64,000 nt of DNA, taken from contig NZ_JASE01000005.1 in the NCBI RefSeq assembly GCF_000622325.1, positions 1,550,001-1,614,000 on the forward strand, written 5' to 3'. Source of the stretch: Sulfitobacter geojensis (lineage in GTDB: Bacteria; Pseudomonadota; Alphaproteobacteria; Rhodobacterales; Rhodobacteraceae). Positions 8,818 to 18,045 of this stretch are shown piece by piece. Numbering within the stretch: position 1 is the stretch's first letter; each line of letters starts with the position of its first letter. The notes under the pieces were generated by a model. It worked only from the letters and a program-made list of their open reading frames with translations. It was not told where the DNA came from and searched no databases. The position numbers and the translations under genes were made by a program.

Positions 8818-8904
8818 GCGGGCGTGATGGAATGGTAGACATACCAGACTTAAAATCTGTTGGGCCTTGTGCCCGTGGGGGTTCAAGTCCCCCCGCCCGC
8901 ACCA
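8818..8904 (+). tRNA. tRNA-Leu (UAA)
   Basis: An 87-nt class II tRNA with encoded CCA. The acceptor GCGGGCG (8818-8824) pairs with CGCCCGC (8894-8900). The T arm is GGGGG-TTCAAGT-CCCCC (8877-8893). The anticodon loop CTTAAAA holds TAA at 8851-8853. A long variable arm is present, as expected for leucine. The 253 bp between it and position 9158 contain no feature I can support. Confidence 0.97.
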
Positions 8905-9157
8905 CTTCCATATTGCCGGAACAGAGCGTGTAACGCGGGAACGTCGGGCTGTGTGCTGCCTGCGCCCTGCTCAGGGTGCGGGGTTTCAGCTCGGTGTGAA
9001 ATCCGAAATACGCGCCAGCCCGCTGATTGCGCGGCGACAAATTATGTCCTGCTGCGAATCGCGGGCTGATCCTTGAGGCCTCCGAAAAACGTCTCGGCAG
9101 GAAGGGGGATCTCAAGGTCCGGCAAATCGCCCGGGAAATCGGAAGCAGCCGCGCATC

Positions 9158-10591
9158 TTATGGGGTGGGGGCCTGTGCATTGTCGGCCATCGGTGCGGTG
9201 CCCAGATCAAATACGCGCCCCGGATTTAGCAGGTTCTTTGGGTCCATCGTCTGTTTGAGCGCGCGCATCAGCGCCAGCTCTGCGGGGCTGCGGCTTTGCG
9301 CCAGATAATCCCGTTTCAACAATCCGATGCCATGTTCCGCCGAGATGGAGCCGCCAACTTCACCGACCCAGCCATAGATGATTTCCTGAATTGTATCTCT
9401 CGGTTGCGGCCCTTCCTTCAGTGACTTTGCCACCAGATGCAGATTGCCATCGGCAAGGTGGCCGCCGATGAACAACCGCACGTCGCCCAACGCAGCCTGC
9501 AGCCGGCTCAGCAATTCGCTTTCAATCACCTTCATATCCGCAACCGACAGGCTGATATCAAATCCGACGGACGGCTGCTGTTTGCCCATGGCATGCGCCA
9601 TCCCGTCGCGCACGTCCCACAGCGCATCAATCTCGGCGTTCGAGCGTGAGAGGACCGCGTCGACAATTAGCTCGTTCTCCAGCGCCTGACCCAGACAGGT
9701 CTCGAATTTTTCGGTGTCATGTGCCGCGTCTGATCCCATCATTTCGACCAGAACATAAAATGCGTGCCCTTCGGGGATCGGGGCTTTGATCCCAGTAACG
9801 TCAGACAATACGGCGGCGTAGGTTTTTGCCCAAAGCACTTCGAACGCGCTTAGATCTGCCCCGAGGCCTGTCCGCATATGGGCCATAAGATCAGCGACAG
9901 CGTCGAAACTGTCAGCGGCGCAAAAGGCCACGACTTGCGTTTTAGGTTTCGGATACAGGCGCAGGGTCGCACGGGTGATCAGGCCCAGCGTACCCTCGCT
10001 GCCGATAAACATCTGTTTCAGATCATACCCGGTGTTGTTTTTCATAAATCCGTTCAGGCTGTTGATCACCGTGCCGTCCGCTAGAACCGCCTCGACCCCC
10101 AGCGTCAGATCACGTGTCATGCCATAGCGGATGACGCGGTTGCCCCCCGCATTTGTCGACAGGTTGCCGCCAATGGTACAGGATCCGCGCGCGCCCAGAT
10201 CAAGCGGATAAACCATACCGGCAGCGTCCGCCGCTTCCTGAACAACTTGCAGGGGCGTGCCCGCCAGAACTGTGATTGTGCCGGCCTTGGTGTCGATGCT
10301 TTCGATGCCGTTCATCCGCTCCATGGTGATGACCACTTCGCTGTGTTGGGGGCGTGCACCTGTGACCAGACCCGTCAACCCGCCTTGCACAACAACGGGT
10401 TGCGCTGCGTCGTGGCAAATCTTCATGATTTGCGACAACTCCGCCGTCGAGGCAGGGCGCATCACCACGTTCGGGCGCACGTCACCCAATCCGCGCGGGT
10501 CCGTGTAATAGCCTTCGTGAACATCCGCACCGGTGACGATCCCCTTATCGCCAAGAATACGGTGCAGATTGTCTAGTGTTTCCGGGCGCAT
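9158..10591 (-). CDS. FAD-linked D-2-hydroxyacid dehydrogenase (GlcD/D-lactate dehydrogenase family)
   Basis: A 477-residue flavoprotein of the VAO/PCMH class. The FAD-binding domain shows VVVQGGLTGLVTGA (67-80) and IGGNLSTNAGGNRV (140-153). The C-terminal FAD-oxidase domain ends with the AEHGIG motif near residue 420. Relatives oxidise D-lactate, glycolate or D-2-hydroxyglutarate with quinone or cytochrome as acceptor; the exact substrate cannot be told. The start at 10591 (MRPETLDNL) fits family alignments better than the ATG 11 codons upstream. It lies downstream of an Ldh-family dehydrogenase on the same strand, which suggests a shared hydroxyacid-oxidising pathway. Confidence 0.87.
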   Translation of the reverse strand: MRPETLDNLHRILGDKGIVTGADVHEGYYTDPRGLGDVRPNVVMRPASTAELSQIMKICHDAAQPVVVQGGLTGLVTGARPQHSEVVITMERMNGIESIDTKAGTITVLAGTPLQVVQEAADAAGMVYPLDLGARGSCTIGGNLSTNAGGNRVIRYGMTRDLTLGVEAVLADGTVINSLNGFMKNNTGYDLKQMFIGSEGTLGLITRATLRLYPKPKTQVVAFCAADSFDAVADLMAHMRTGLGADLSAFEVLWAKTYAAVLSDVTGIKAPIPEGHAFYVLVEMMGSDAAHDTEKFETCLGQALENELIVDAVLSRSNAEIDALWDVRDGMAHAMGKQQPSVGFDISLSVADMKVIESELLSRLQAALGDVRLFIGGHLADGNLHLVAKSLKEGPQPRDTIQEIIYGWVGEVGGSISAEHGIGLLKRDYLAQSRSPAELALMRALKQTMDPKNLLNPGRVFDLGTAPMADNAQAPTP

Positions 10592-10670
10592 GTGGTCTCG
10601 CTTGTGTTCAAGTTTTGCGAGCATCCTAACTTGGGCCGGGCCGGTGGCAAGACACCAAGCCTTTCAAAGA

Positions 10671-11744
10671 TCACGCACTGTTGCGAAAAACGTCAATCTC
10701 GCGTTGAGGAACGTCGACAGATTTTGCCGCTTCCGCCAGTTGTGCGGCGGTGCCGTTGTCCAGAAAAATGCCATTGGCGCGCCGGTCCTTGGCGCTGCTG
10801 CGTTCGGGGTCTCCGGGCAGTTGTACGGCATCGAAACCGGGGGCAGGGGGCGATGATTTGATCCAATCGGTATAGGCGTCAACATCCATGCCAAAGGCAT
10901 CCGCAGTGCCGAACACATCCGGGTCAATCAGGATCGCCATCATGTTGTTCAGGATCTGCGCCTCTACTTCGCGTTCGGGCAGATAGGCCCCGCCACCGCT
11001 GAAGGATCCGCCAAGGATATCACCTAACAGGGCCAGTCCGAACCCCTTGTGTTGCCCGAAGGTCGTCAGCGCCCCGAGTGGCTCGTTGAACATCACGGAC
11101 GGGTCGGTCGTCTGGTTTCCCGCCGCGTCAGTCACGCAGCCTTCCGGCACCTGTTTGCCGCTTAGATCAGCGACCCGTACCTTGCCCATAGCAATGGTGC
11201 TGGTGGCCATATCCAACAGGAACATAGGGTGTTTGTCTGTGGCGGGAATGGCGGTGCAATAGGGGTTGGTGACAAAGCGCGCGTCACTGCCGCCAAAGGG
11301 TGCCACGATGGGGCGTGATGACTGTACGTTGGCGTATAGTATGCAGATGAACCCTGCCTCGGCCGCCATCGCGCCCCAGTCGCCAAGCCGCCCGAGGTGA
11401 AAGCTGCGCCGCAGGGAAAGCACCGCAAAGTGACTGGCTTTGGCCCGTTCGATGGCCAGCGTCATTGCCTGTTCCGCAACGATATGGCCAAACCCCTGCT
11501 GGCCATCAACCAGCAGAAACGGCCCCTTGTCCTGCACCACCTCGGCATTGGCGTCAGGGATCAACTGGCCGGCCAGTACCCCCTCGACATAGGCGGGGAT
11601 CATACCGACGCCGTGGCTGTCGTGACCTGTCAGGTTGGCATCCACCAGTCGGGTCGCAATCCTGCGCGCAGCGTCTTCGGTACCGCCTGCATGGGTCAGG
11701 ATGGAGGTCGCCAGTGTGGTCAGGTTTTCGGCAGATATCTTCAT
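10671..11744 (-). CDS. Ldh family NAD(P)-dependent oxidoreductase (malate/L-lactate/L-sulfolactate type)
   Basis: A 357-residue protein of the Ldh_2 family, which has its own fold distinct from classical lactate and malate dehydrogenases. GHDSHGVGM (40-48) contains the conserved H44, and SFHLGRLGDWG contains H116, the proposed catalytic base. The family includes malate, ureidoglycolate, L-sulfolactate and 2,3-diketogulonate or delta1-piperideine reductases, so the substrate is open. It sits 80 bp upstream of the FAD hydroxyacid dehydrogenase and downstream of an SDR and lactonase region, consistent with a dissimilatory hydroxyacid or sugar-acid pathway. Confidence 0.87.
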   Translation of the reverse strand: MKISAENLTTLATSILTHAGGTEDAARRIATRLVDANLTGHDSHGVGMIPAYVEGVLAGQLIPDANAEVVQDKGPFLLVDGQQGFGHIVAEQAMTLAIERAKASHFAVLSLRRSFHLGRLGDWGAMAAEAGFICILYANVQSSRPIVAPFGGSDARFVTNPYCTAIPATDKHPMFLLDMATSTIAMGKVRVADLSGKQVPEGCVTDAAGNQTTDPSVMFNEPLGALTTFGQHKGFGLALLGDILGGSFSGGGAYLPEREVEAQILNNMMAILIDPDVFGTADAFGMDVDAYTDWIKSSPPAPGFDAVQLPGDPERSSAKDRRANGIFLDNGTAAQLAEAAKSVDVPQREIDVFRNSA

Positions 11745-11861
11745 TTCGGTAGCTTTCTATATGTCTTTCAGGAGCAAGGGGCAGGGCGTCTTGCGATAGA
11801 CGTCGCAGCGCCGCAGGCCCCGATGATCAAGGCGTTGACGGGACGTGCCCCATTCAGGCGG

Positions 11862-12632
11862 TCAAAGCTTGATCCCGCCCAGTTCGGCCACGCCGGTGAA
11901 GCTGCGGTTCCATGTCGGGCTGATCAGAACCTCGTTAATGCAGACGTGCGGCGGCGCTTCGGCGATATAGCGCACCATCGCTCCTAGATCATCGGCTTGC
12001 AGCATTTTCCCAAGGTCTTCGGGCGAGGGTGGCTTGGGCCGCGATTGCATGATGGGTGTCGCAACTTCGCCAGGCATCAAGGCGGTGCAACGGATGCCAT
12101 TGACCCCTTCGTCCTGATTGATCGAATGGCTCAACGCAACGACCGCATGTTTCGATGCGCTATAGGCGGGACCGGTCAAGCGGGACGGGTGGCGCCCCGC
12201 CCACGACGAGGTCAGGATCAACGTGCCCGCTTTCTTGAGCCGCATCTGGGGCAACACCGCGAGCACGCCGTTCATCACCCCGTTCAGATTGACGTCAACA
12301 ACACGTGCGAAATCGGCGGCTGTGACCGCGCTCACCGCGCGGTTGGGCACGTTCATCCCTGCGTTCGCCATGAAAATATCGACGCCGCCCCACCGCTTGG
12401 TCAAATCATCCGCAATCGTTTGGGTCGCTTCGGCATCAACGACATCAAGCGCGGCAATCTCGGCATCGCCGCCTGCTACGTTAATCTGCGCAAGCACACG
12501 TTCCAGCTCTTCGACGCGTCTACCGGACAGCACAACATGCGCCCCGCTGGTTGCCAGAGCGACGGCAGATGCTTCGCCAATGCCGCCTCCCGCACCAGTG
12601 ACCCACGCAACTTTCCCCGTTAAGTTTTTCAT
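11862..12632 (-). CDS. Short-chain dehydrogenase/reductase (classical SDR)
   Basis: A 256-residue Rossmann oxidoreductase. It has the cofactor motif TGAGGGIG (12-19), NAG (90-92) and the catalytic set S142/S143, Y157 and K161 (YSASK). R38/R39 after the second beta strand suggests NADP(H) preference. The start at 12632 is preceded by GGAGGGG. The frame stays open for about 250 codons upstream, but that stretch overlaps the divergent lactonase gene and is not coding. The adjoining genes (SMP-30 lactonase, Ldh-type and Gfo-type dehydrogenases) suggest sugar-alcohol or sugar-acid oxidation. Confidence 0.9.
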   Translation of the reverse strand: MKNLTGKVAWVTGAGGGIGEASAVALATSGAHVVLSGRRVEELERVLAQINVAGGDAEIAALDVVDAEATQTIADDLTKRWGGVDIFMANAGMNVPNRAVSAVTAADFARVVDVNLNGVMNGVLAVLPQMRLKKAGTLILTSSWAGRHPSRLTGPAYSASKHAVVALSHSINQDEGVNGIRCTALMPGEVATPIMQSRPKPPSPEDLGKMLQADDLGAMVRYIAEAPPHVCINEVLISPTWNRSFTGVAELGGIKL

Positions 12633-12722
12633 ATCGTCCCCTCCCGATCTGTGCTGTCTTACGGCGCAGGAACTCATAGAATTGGCGGCTTGTCCATAAA
12701 TTGTGCAGAAAAGGAATTGAAT

Positions 12723-13637
12723 ATGACACTCACCAAGGTGTGCGAAGGATTGGATTTTCCAGAGGGGCCGATTGCAATGGCAGACGGGTCTGTCATTCTG
12801 GTCGAAATCCGTCGCCAGACCCTGTCGCGTGTTTTGCCGGATGGCACGATCACGGTAATTGCTGAATTGGGCGGCGGACCAAACGGTGCGGCCATCGGGC
12901 CGGACGGGATGGTTTATGTTTGCAATAACGGCGGGTTTATTTGGACCCAAGAGGGCGGCATCACGCGGCCCATAGGGACACCAGAGGATTACGTCACAGG
13001 GTCGATCCAGCGCGTCGATCCCGAGACAGGTGCGTTCGAAACGATTTATGACAGTTGTGACGGGATACCGCTGCGCGGCCCCAATGATATTGTATTCGAC
13101 GCAGAGGGCGGATTTTATTTCACTGATCTGGGTAAATCCAATGCCGAATTTGTGCACCACGGTGCGTTTTATTACGCAAAGGCCGACGGCAGCCGGATCA
13201 CCCGTGTCCATGCCCCGATGATTACGCCAAACGGTATCGGCCTGTCGCCTGACGACAAGACTGTGCATGTGGCCGAAACCCGCACCGGGCGCGTCTGGAG
13301 CTTTGATCTGATTGCCCCCGGTAAAATCGCGCCCTTGCCGTTTGACATGCCCGGACGGCTGGAAGCGACGCTTCCCGATTATCAATTGCTGGACAGTCTG
13401 GCCGTACAGGCGGACGGAAAAATCTGTGTCGCTACGTTGATGCGCGGCGGGATCAGTACAGTGCCGGTGGGGGACGGACCGGTGACGTTTTTCGAAGTGC
13501 CGGGCGATCCCTATATCACCAACATCTGCTTTGGCGGGGAAGATATGCGCGATGCGTGGATCACCGCGTCAGGCACGGGATGTCTTTATCACACCCGATG
13601 GCCTGACGCGGGACACCGCCTGCATTTCAACGGTTAG
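12723..13637 (+). CDS. SMP-30/gluconolactonase-family sugar lactonase
   Basis: A 304-residue six-bladed beta-propeller of the SMP-30/gluconolaconase/LRE family. The likely divalent-metal ligands are present: E14 (FPEGP), N121 (GPNDIVFD), N170 (TPNGIGLS) and D224 (LLDSLAV). Such enzymes hydrolyse aldonolactones to aldonic acids in the cytoplasm. The start at 12723 follows AAAAGGAA. The gene is divergent from the SDR and converges on the Gfo/Idh/MocA gene with an 11-bp tail overlap. Together they look like consecutive oxidation and lactone-opening steps, but the sugar is unknown. Confidence 0.88.
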   Translation: MTLTKVCEGLDFPEGPIAMADGSVILVEIRRQTLSRVLPDGTITVIAELGGGPNGAAIGPDGMVYVCNNGGFIWTQEGGITRPIGTPEDYVTGSIQRVDPETGAFETIYDSCDGIPLRGPNDIVFDAEGGFYFTDLGKSNAEFVHHGAFYYAKADGSRITRVHAPMITPNGIGLSPDDKTVHVAETRTGRVWSFDLIAPGKIAPLPFDMPGRLEATLPDYQLLDSLAVQADGKICVATLMRGGISTVPVGDGPVTFFEVPGDPYITNICFGGEDMRDAWITASGTGCLYHTRWPDAGHRLHFNG

Positions 13638-14589
13638 GGGCGAGGATGCTCTCAACCAACACTTGAACACGCAGGGCTTCTTCAGGTTTGGCAAGCCGGT
13701 TTGGCTTGCCCGCAATCATCAGGGATAGGTCGTCCAACTGCGCCTTAAGGCTGGCGGCACGCGGGTCGTCGTATTCGTCGTGAAGCTGCGTAAAAGGTCC
13801 GCCGTTTGATGCTGCATTGCGATAGAAGTCCGAGATGCGGCGACTTTCAGTGCTGCCCTTGATGGTCACCTCTTGGCGGTCCGGTTGCGCGCCGCCGACG
13901 CTGCCCATAATCGTCACCGGCATGCCAGTCGCAGAAATCAGCCGCGCCGCCACATGGGTTTCGCACAGGTCACTTTGCGCGGGATAATCCGCTTGTGCCC
14001 AAACCAGTTCAAGCGGCCCGAGAATACGTTCCGAGAAAAACAGGAAGTGTGAAATCACTTCGCGGGTCATCCCCCCTTCGGCATGAAACCGCAGCCAGTC
14101 TGCCGCTTCTTGCCACGCGCGCGGCCACTGCGCATAGCTGACCACGATGTCCGCGCCCATGAGCGTGCCCAAGGCCCCCGATTGCGCTGCGCTGCTGACT
14201 TCGTTCAGGGCATCGCCTGCCGCTTGGGTGAAATTCACTGCCGCTGGCACGCCAGAGGCCGCAAGTGCGTCGACCAATGCGCGGCTTTCGTCAATATCAA
14301 CGCCCAACGGCTTTTCCAGAAACACCGCTTTGCCCGCCGCCGCGGCTGCGAGCGCGTAAGCTTTGCGTGGCACGGGCGGGCAGGCGAGATAGATCAGATC
14401 AGCCGCTGCAATCGCCGCTTCGGCAGTGGCGGCAACCGTCGCATCGGGGGCCATGGCGCGGGCCAATGCGCAGGCGGCGGGATCGGGATCCCAGATGGCA
14501 TCTACAGTAAAGTCGGTGTGTAGCGTCATATGTTCCGCCATGCGCCGGCCCATGATCCCCAACCCGATGATTGCTGTACGAATGGCCAT
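13627..14589 (-). CDS. Gfo/Idh/MocA family oxidoreductase
   Basis: A 320-residue NAD(P)-dependent sugar or inositol dehydrogenase-like protein. The N-terminal Rossmann motif is GLGIMG (9-14) and the catalytic-lysine motif EKPLG is at 92-96. The C-terminal alpha/beta domain is complete. Family members oxidise or reduce sugars, inositols and related polyols. The start at 14589 is chosen over an upstream ATG because the protein then begins directly with the beta strand MAIRTAIIGLG and AGAGAG precedes it. Its 3' end overlaps the convergent lactonase gene by 11 bp. Confidence 0.9.
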   Translation of the reverse strand: MAIRTAIIGLGIMGRRMAEHMTLHTDFTVDAIWDPDPAACALARAMAPDATVAATAEAAIAAADLIYLACPPVPRKAYALAAAAAGKAVFLEKPLGVDIDESRALVDALAASGVPAAVNFTQAAGDALNEVSSAAQSGALGTLMGADIVVSYAQWPRAWQEAADWLRFHAEGGMTREVISHFLFFSERILGPLELVWAQADYPAQSDLCETHVAARLISATGMPVTIMGSVGGAQPDRQEVTIKGSTESRRISDFYRNAASNGGPFTQLHDEYDDPRAASLKAQLDDLSLMIAGKPNRLAKPEEALRVQVLVESILAPNR

Positions 14590-14781
14590 GATATGTCTCT
14601 CTGAATTGCTGCGTCTGGTGGGGGCATAGCGCAGATGCACGCCAATGCGTATCGTTTCGTCCCGTCAGCGGGAAAAACCCCTATGTCTCCTTTTCTGCCC
14701 GCCGCCTCTTGTCAGTCTGCCGGGTGACTTCTACTGCTTAGCCACGGGAACTTCCCCATTTTTCAGGTTTAGCATTTCTTT

Positions 14782-15675
14782 ATGTCCAGCAGACCCACCT
14801 CCCAGATCACGGGTTTTGCCGCGGCGTGGTCCATTGTTTTTGTCTGGTCCTTCTGGCTGATCGTCAGCCGCGTCGCCAATGGCAGCGGGTTGACCGTCTA
14901 TGATCTGGCCGCGATGCGCTATGGTCTGGCGTCGCTGGTTGCCGTGCCGCTTTGCCTTTATTACAAGCCGTGGCGCGGATTGCGTTTAATGCAAATCGCG
15001 GTGCTCTCGTTCATCTTGGGACCGGTTTATATCCTGTGTGTTTTCACCGGTTTCCAATTCGCACCAGCGGCCCATGGCGGCATCTTTATGAACGGTATCC
15101 TGCCGCTGATCAGCATCATTTTCGGGGTTATCCTGTTTCGGGCCAACCCTTCCCTGCGTCAACTTTTGGGGGCCGGTTTGATCCTTGTTTCGGCAATTGT
15201 ACTGGCGTGGGACGGATCAGGCACCAGTGCACAGGGTGCGTGGATCGGGGATTTGTTGTTCGTGACCGGCGCGGTGTTTTTCGCAATTTACATGATCCTG
15301 TCCGAACGCTGGCAGCTGACGGCGATGCAGATCATCTTTTGCGGAACGGTGGTGAATGCGGTGCTGTATCTGCCGGTTTGGGCGCTGTGGTTGCCGTCGG
15401 GGTTGGCTGACGCACCGATGGGGCCATTGCTGTTGCAAGCGGTCTATCAGGGGTTCGTGCCAAACCTGATCGGGCTGTTGTTCATTGCCCATGCCTCGCG
15501 CAGCATTGGCACGGCGAATACTTCGTCGATCTTGGCGGCGGTGCCGGGGGGCGGCGGTATTTTGGGCGCGTTGATCCTCGGCGAGAGCCTGAGCTGGATC
15601 AGCATTCTTGCCATCGTGTTGCTGACGATCGGGTTGTTGATCAGCGTGCGCAGACGGCAACCGCCGCCGGTTTGA
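14782..15675 (+). CDS. DMT-superfamily EamA permease
   Basis: A 297-residue inner-membrane protein with about ten hydrophobic segments arranged as two EamA repeats, and a short basic C-terminus. Family members export or import small metabolites and amino acids; the substrate cannot be predicted. No strong Shine-Dalgarno is visible, and the ATG at 14782 is the first plausible start before the first membrane segment. Transcription ends at the strong terminator 15693-15733. This is one of three EamA proteins in the window (also 27477 and 47845). Confidence 0.88.
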   Translation: MSSRPTSQITGFAAAWSIVFVWSFWLIVSRVANGSGLTVYDLAAMRYGLASLVAVPLCLYYKPWRGLRLMQIAVLSFILGPVYILCVFTGFQFAPAAHGGIFMNGILPLISIIFGVILFRANPSLRQLLGAGLILVSAIVLAWDGSGTSAQGAWIGDLLFVTGAVFFAIYMILSERWQLTAMQIIFCGTVVNAVLYLPVWALWLPSGLADAPMGPLLLQAVYQGFVPNLIGLLFIAHASRSIGTANTSSILAAVPGGGGILGALILGESLSWISILAIVLLTIGLLISVRRRQPPPV

Positions 15676-15692
15676 TGCTTAGGCTAGAACGG

Positions 15693-15733
15693 AAAAAGGG
15701 CCGCGCTTTGACACCAAAGCGCGGCCCTTTTTT
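15693..15733. terminator. Bidirectional rho-independent terminator
   Basis: A perfect 18-bp stem (15693-15710 with 15715-15732) has a 4-nt loop ACAC and is flanked by A5 on one side and T6 on the other. It serves the plus-strand DMT gene and the minus-strand icd gene, which converge here. Confidence 0.95.
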
Positions 15734-15748
15734 GTCGTGCGGCGGGGT

Positions 15749-17938
15749 TTACCCGATGATCGCGTTCAGCGTTTCCGAGGGGCGCATCACGGCGGCGGTT
15801 TTGGCCGCATCCCCGTGGTAATACCCACCCAGGTCAACCGCCGGACCCTGCGCCGCTGCCAGCTCTGACAGGATCTTCTCTTCGCCACTTGCCAGTGCTT
15901 CGGCGATGGGGGCGAAATGCGCGGCAAGTTCCGCGTCGCTGTTCTGGCGCGCCAAGGCTTCGGCCCAGTAGCGCGCAAACCAGTAGTGGCTGTTGCGGTT
16001 GTCCGGCTCGCCCACTTTGCGCGACGGGGAATGACCGTGATCAAGGATGCCTTGCGTTGCGGCATCCACCGCCTGACCCAAGACGCGGGCCTTTTCATTG
16101 CCTTTGGCATCGGCGAGGAAGGTCAGGCTTTCACCCAAGGCGCAGAATTCGCCAAGGCTGTCCCAACGCAAGTGGTTTTCTTCCTGCAACTGCTGAACAT
16201 GCTTGGGGGCCGAACCACCGGCACCGGTTTCAAACAAACCGCCACCGTTCATCAGTTTCACAATCGACAGCATCTTGGCCGATGTGGCCAGTTCAAGGAT
16301 CGGGAACAGATCGGTCAGGTAGTCGCGCAACACGTTGCCGGTGATGGCGATGGTGTTCTTGCCCTCGGTGATGGTTTCAAAGGACGCGCGTGTTGCTTCG
16401 CGCGGGGCCATGATTTCGAATTTGTCGGCCACACCTTTGGCTTCAAGGATCGGTTTGACGTATTTGATCAGCTCGGCGTCATGGGCGCGGTCGGCATCAA
16501 GCCAGAAGATCGCGCGGCAGCCTTCGGCCTTTTGGCGGTCGATGGCAAGGTTCACCCAGTCTTCGATCGGGGCCTTGCGCGCAGAGGCAGAGCGCCAGAT
16601 GTCGCCGGCCTCGACCTCATGGCTGTGCAACACCGTGCCATCGTCAAGGATCATCTTGACGGTGCCCGCTTCAGCAATCTCGAATGTGGTGGGGTGCGAG
16701 CCGTATTCCTCGGCTTTTTGCGCCATCAGACCGATGTTCTGAACTGTGCCAGCCGTGGCGGGGTTCATTTTTCCGTTTTCTTTGAAAAACTTGATCGTCT
16801 CATCATAAACCGGCGCATAAGAGTTGTCGGGGATCACACAATTGGCGTCTGATTCCTCGCCCGACGGTCCCCAACCTTTGCCGCCTGCGCGGATCAGCGC
16901 GGGCATGGACGCGTCGATGATGACGTCGGATGACACGTGCAGGTTGGTGATGCCCTTGTCGGAATCGACCATATACATCGGTGGGCGCGCGGCCATGCAA
17001 GCATCGATATCTGCCATGATTTCGGCGTTGTCCTTCACACGGGCCAGCAAATCGCCAAGGCCGGAGTTCGGGTTCACACCCAGATCGGCCATCGCGTCAC
17101 CGTGCTTTTCAAACACTGGTGCAAGGAAGGCCTTGACCGCATGGCCAAAGATGATCGGGTCGGAGACCTTCATCATCGTGGCTTTCATGTGCAGTGAAAA
17201 CAGCGTGCCGTCGGCTTTGGTCTGTTCGATTTGCTCGGCCAGAAAGTTTTGCAACGCTGCCGCGCTCATGAAGGTCGCATCCACCACGGTGCCCGCCGGA
17301 TAGGTGATGCCCTCTTTCAACACGGTTTCGCCTGCGTCGGTAACCAGCACGATCTTGGCCGTGGCTTCGGTGTCCAGAGTGGCAGAAGTTTCGTTGGAAA
17401 AGAAATCACCCCCCGACATGGAAGACACACGGGTTTTGCTGTCCGCAACCCAGTCGCCCATGCGGTGCGGGTTGTTCTGTGCAAAGCTTTTCACCGCTTT
17501 GGCCGCGCGACGGTCAGAGTTTCCTTCGCGCAAAACAGGGTTCACCGCCGACCCTTTGATGCCGTCATATTTTGCACGCACGGCTTTTTCCGCGTCTGTG
17601 CCGGGTGCTTCGGGGTAATCGGGCAGGGCGTATCCTTGTGATTGCAGTTCCTTGATGGCGGCAACCAACTGCGGCACGGAGGCCGAGATGTTGGGCAGTT
17701 TGATGACGTTTGCATCTGCGGTTTTGACCAGACGGCCCAGCTCGGCCAGATCATCAGACTGACGCTGATCTTCTTTCAGGTGCTCGGGGAATGTCGCCAA
17801 GATACGGCCCGCAAGGCTGATGTCTTTGGTCCCTACGGACACACCTGCAGCAGCTGCGAATTTCTGGATGATCGGCAGGAATGACGCCGAGGCGAGTTCC
17901 GGTGCTTCGTCGACTTTGGTGTAGATGATATCTGACAT
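15749..17938 (-). CDS. icd: Monomeric NADP-dependent isocitrate dehydrogenase
   Basis: A 729-residue protein of the monomeric IDH type (about 740 residues is usual), unrelated in length to the dimeric enzyme of about 415 residues. It converts isocitrate to 2-oxoglutarate, CO2 and NADPH in the TCA cycle. Family-typical segments include [32 protein letters not shown] and the C-terminal [13 protein letters not shown]. The start at 17938 ([13 protein letters not shown]) has AAGGGG upstream; longer in-frame extensions run into the promoter region. The upstream gap (17939-18045) contains the 8-bp palindrome AGTATACT followed by a similar AGTATGC, a possible operator or promoter element. The gene ends at a strong terminator. 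Confidence 0.96.
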   Translation of the reverse strand: MSDIIYTKVDEAPELASASFLPIIQKFAAAAGVSVGTKDISLAGRILATFPEHLKEDQRQSDDLAELGRLVKTADANVIKLPNISASVPQLVAAIKELQSQGYALPDYPEAPGTDAEKAVRAKYDGIKGSAVNPVLREGNSDRRAAKAVKSFAQNNPHRMGDWVADSKTRVSSMSGGDFFSNETSATLDTEATAKIVLVTDAGETVLKEGITYPAGTVVDATFMSAAALQNFLAEQIEQTKADGTLFSLHMKATMMKVSDPIIFGHAVKAFLAPVFEKHGDAMADLGVNPNSGLGDLLARVKDNAEIMADIDACMAARPPMYMVDSDKGITNLHVSSDVIIDASMPALIRAGGKGWGPSGEESDANCVIPDNSYAPVYDETIKFFKENGKMNPATAGTVQNIGLMAQKAEEYGSHPTTFEIAEAGTVKMILDDGTVLHSHEVEAGDIWRSASARKAPIEDWVNLAIDRQKAEGCRAIFWLDADRAHDAELIKYVKPILEAKGVADKFEIMAPREATRASFETITEGKNTIAITGNVLRDYLTDLFPILELATSAKMLSIVKLMNGGGLFETGAGGSAPKHVQQLQEENHLRWDSLGEFCALGESLTFLADAKGNEKARVLGQAVDAATQGILDHGHSPSRKVGEPDNRNSHYWFARYWAEALARQNSDAELAAHFAPIAEALASGEEKILSELAAAQGPAVDLGGYYHGDAAKTAAVMRPSETLNAIIG

Positions 17939-18045
17939 GGTAAACCCCTTGAGTATGCCGTGAAGAACAATTGTGCCGTCCATAGCGCACACAAGGGGTA
18001 AGGTCGATAGTATACTGTAGTATGCAGAACGAAAGCGCCGATGCT

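Noticed and set aside
8905-9157. Small open frames on both strands between tRNA-Leu and the FAD dehydrogenase
   Set aside because: They lack ribosome sites and family resemblance; treated as non-coding.
12633-13385. Long upstream extension of the SDR reading frame
   Set aside because: It lies opposite the SMP-30 lactonase gene, and the SDR has a proper start with GGAGGGG at 12632.
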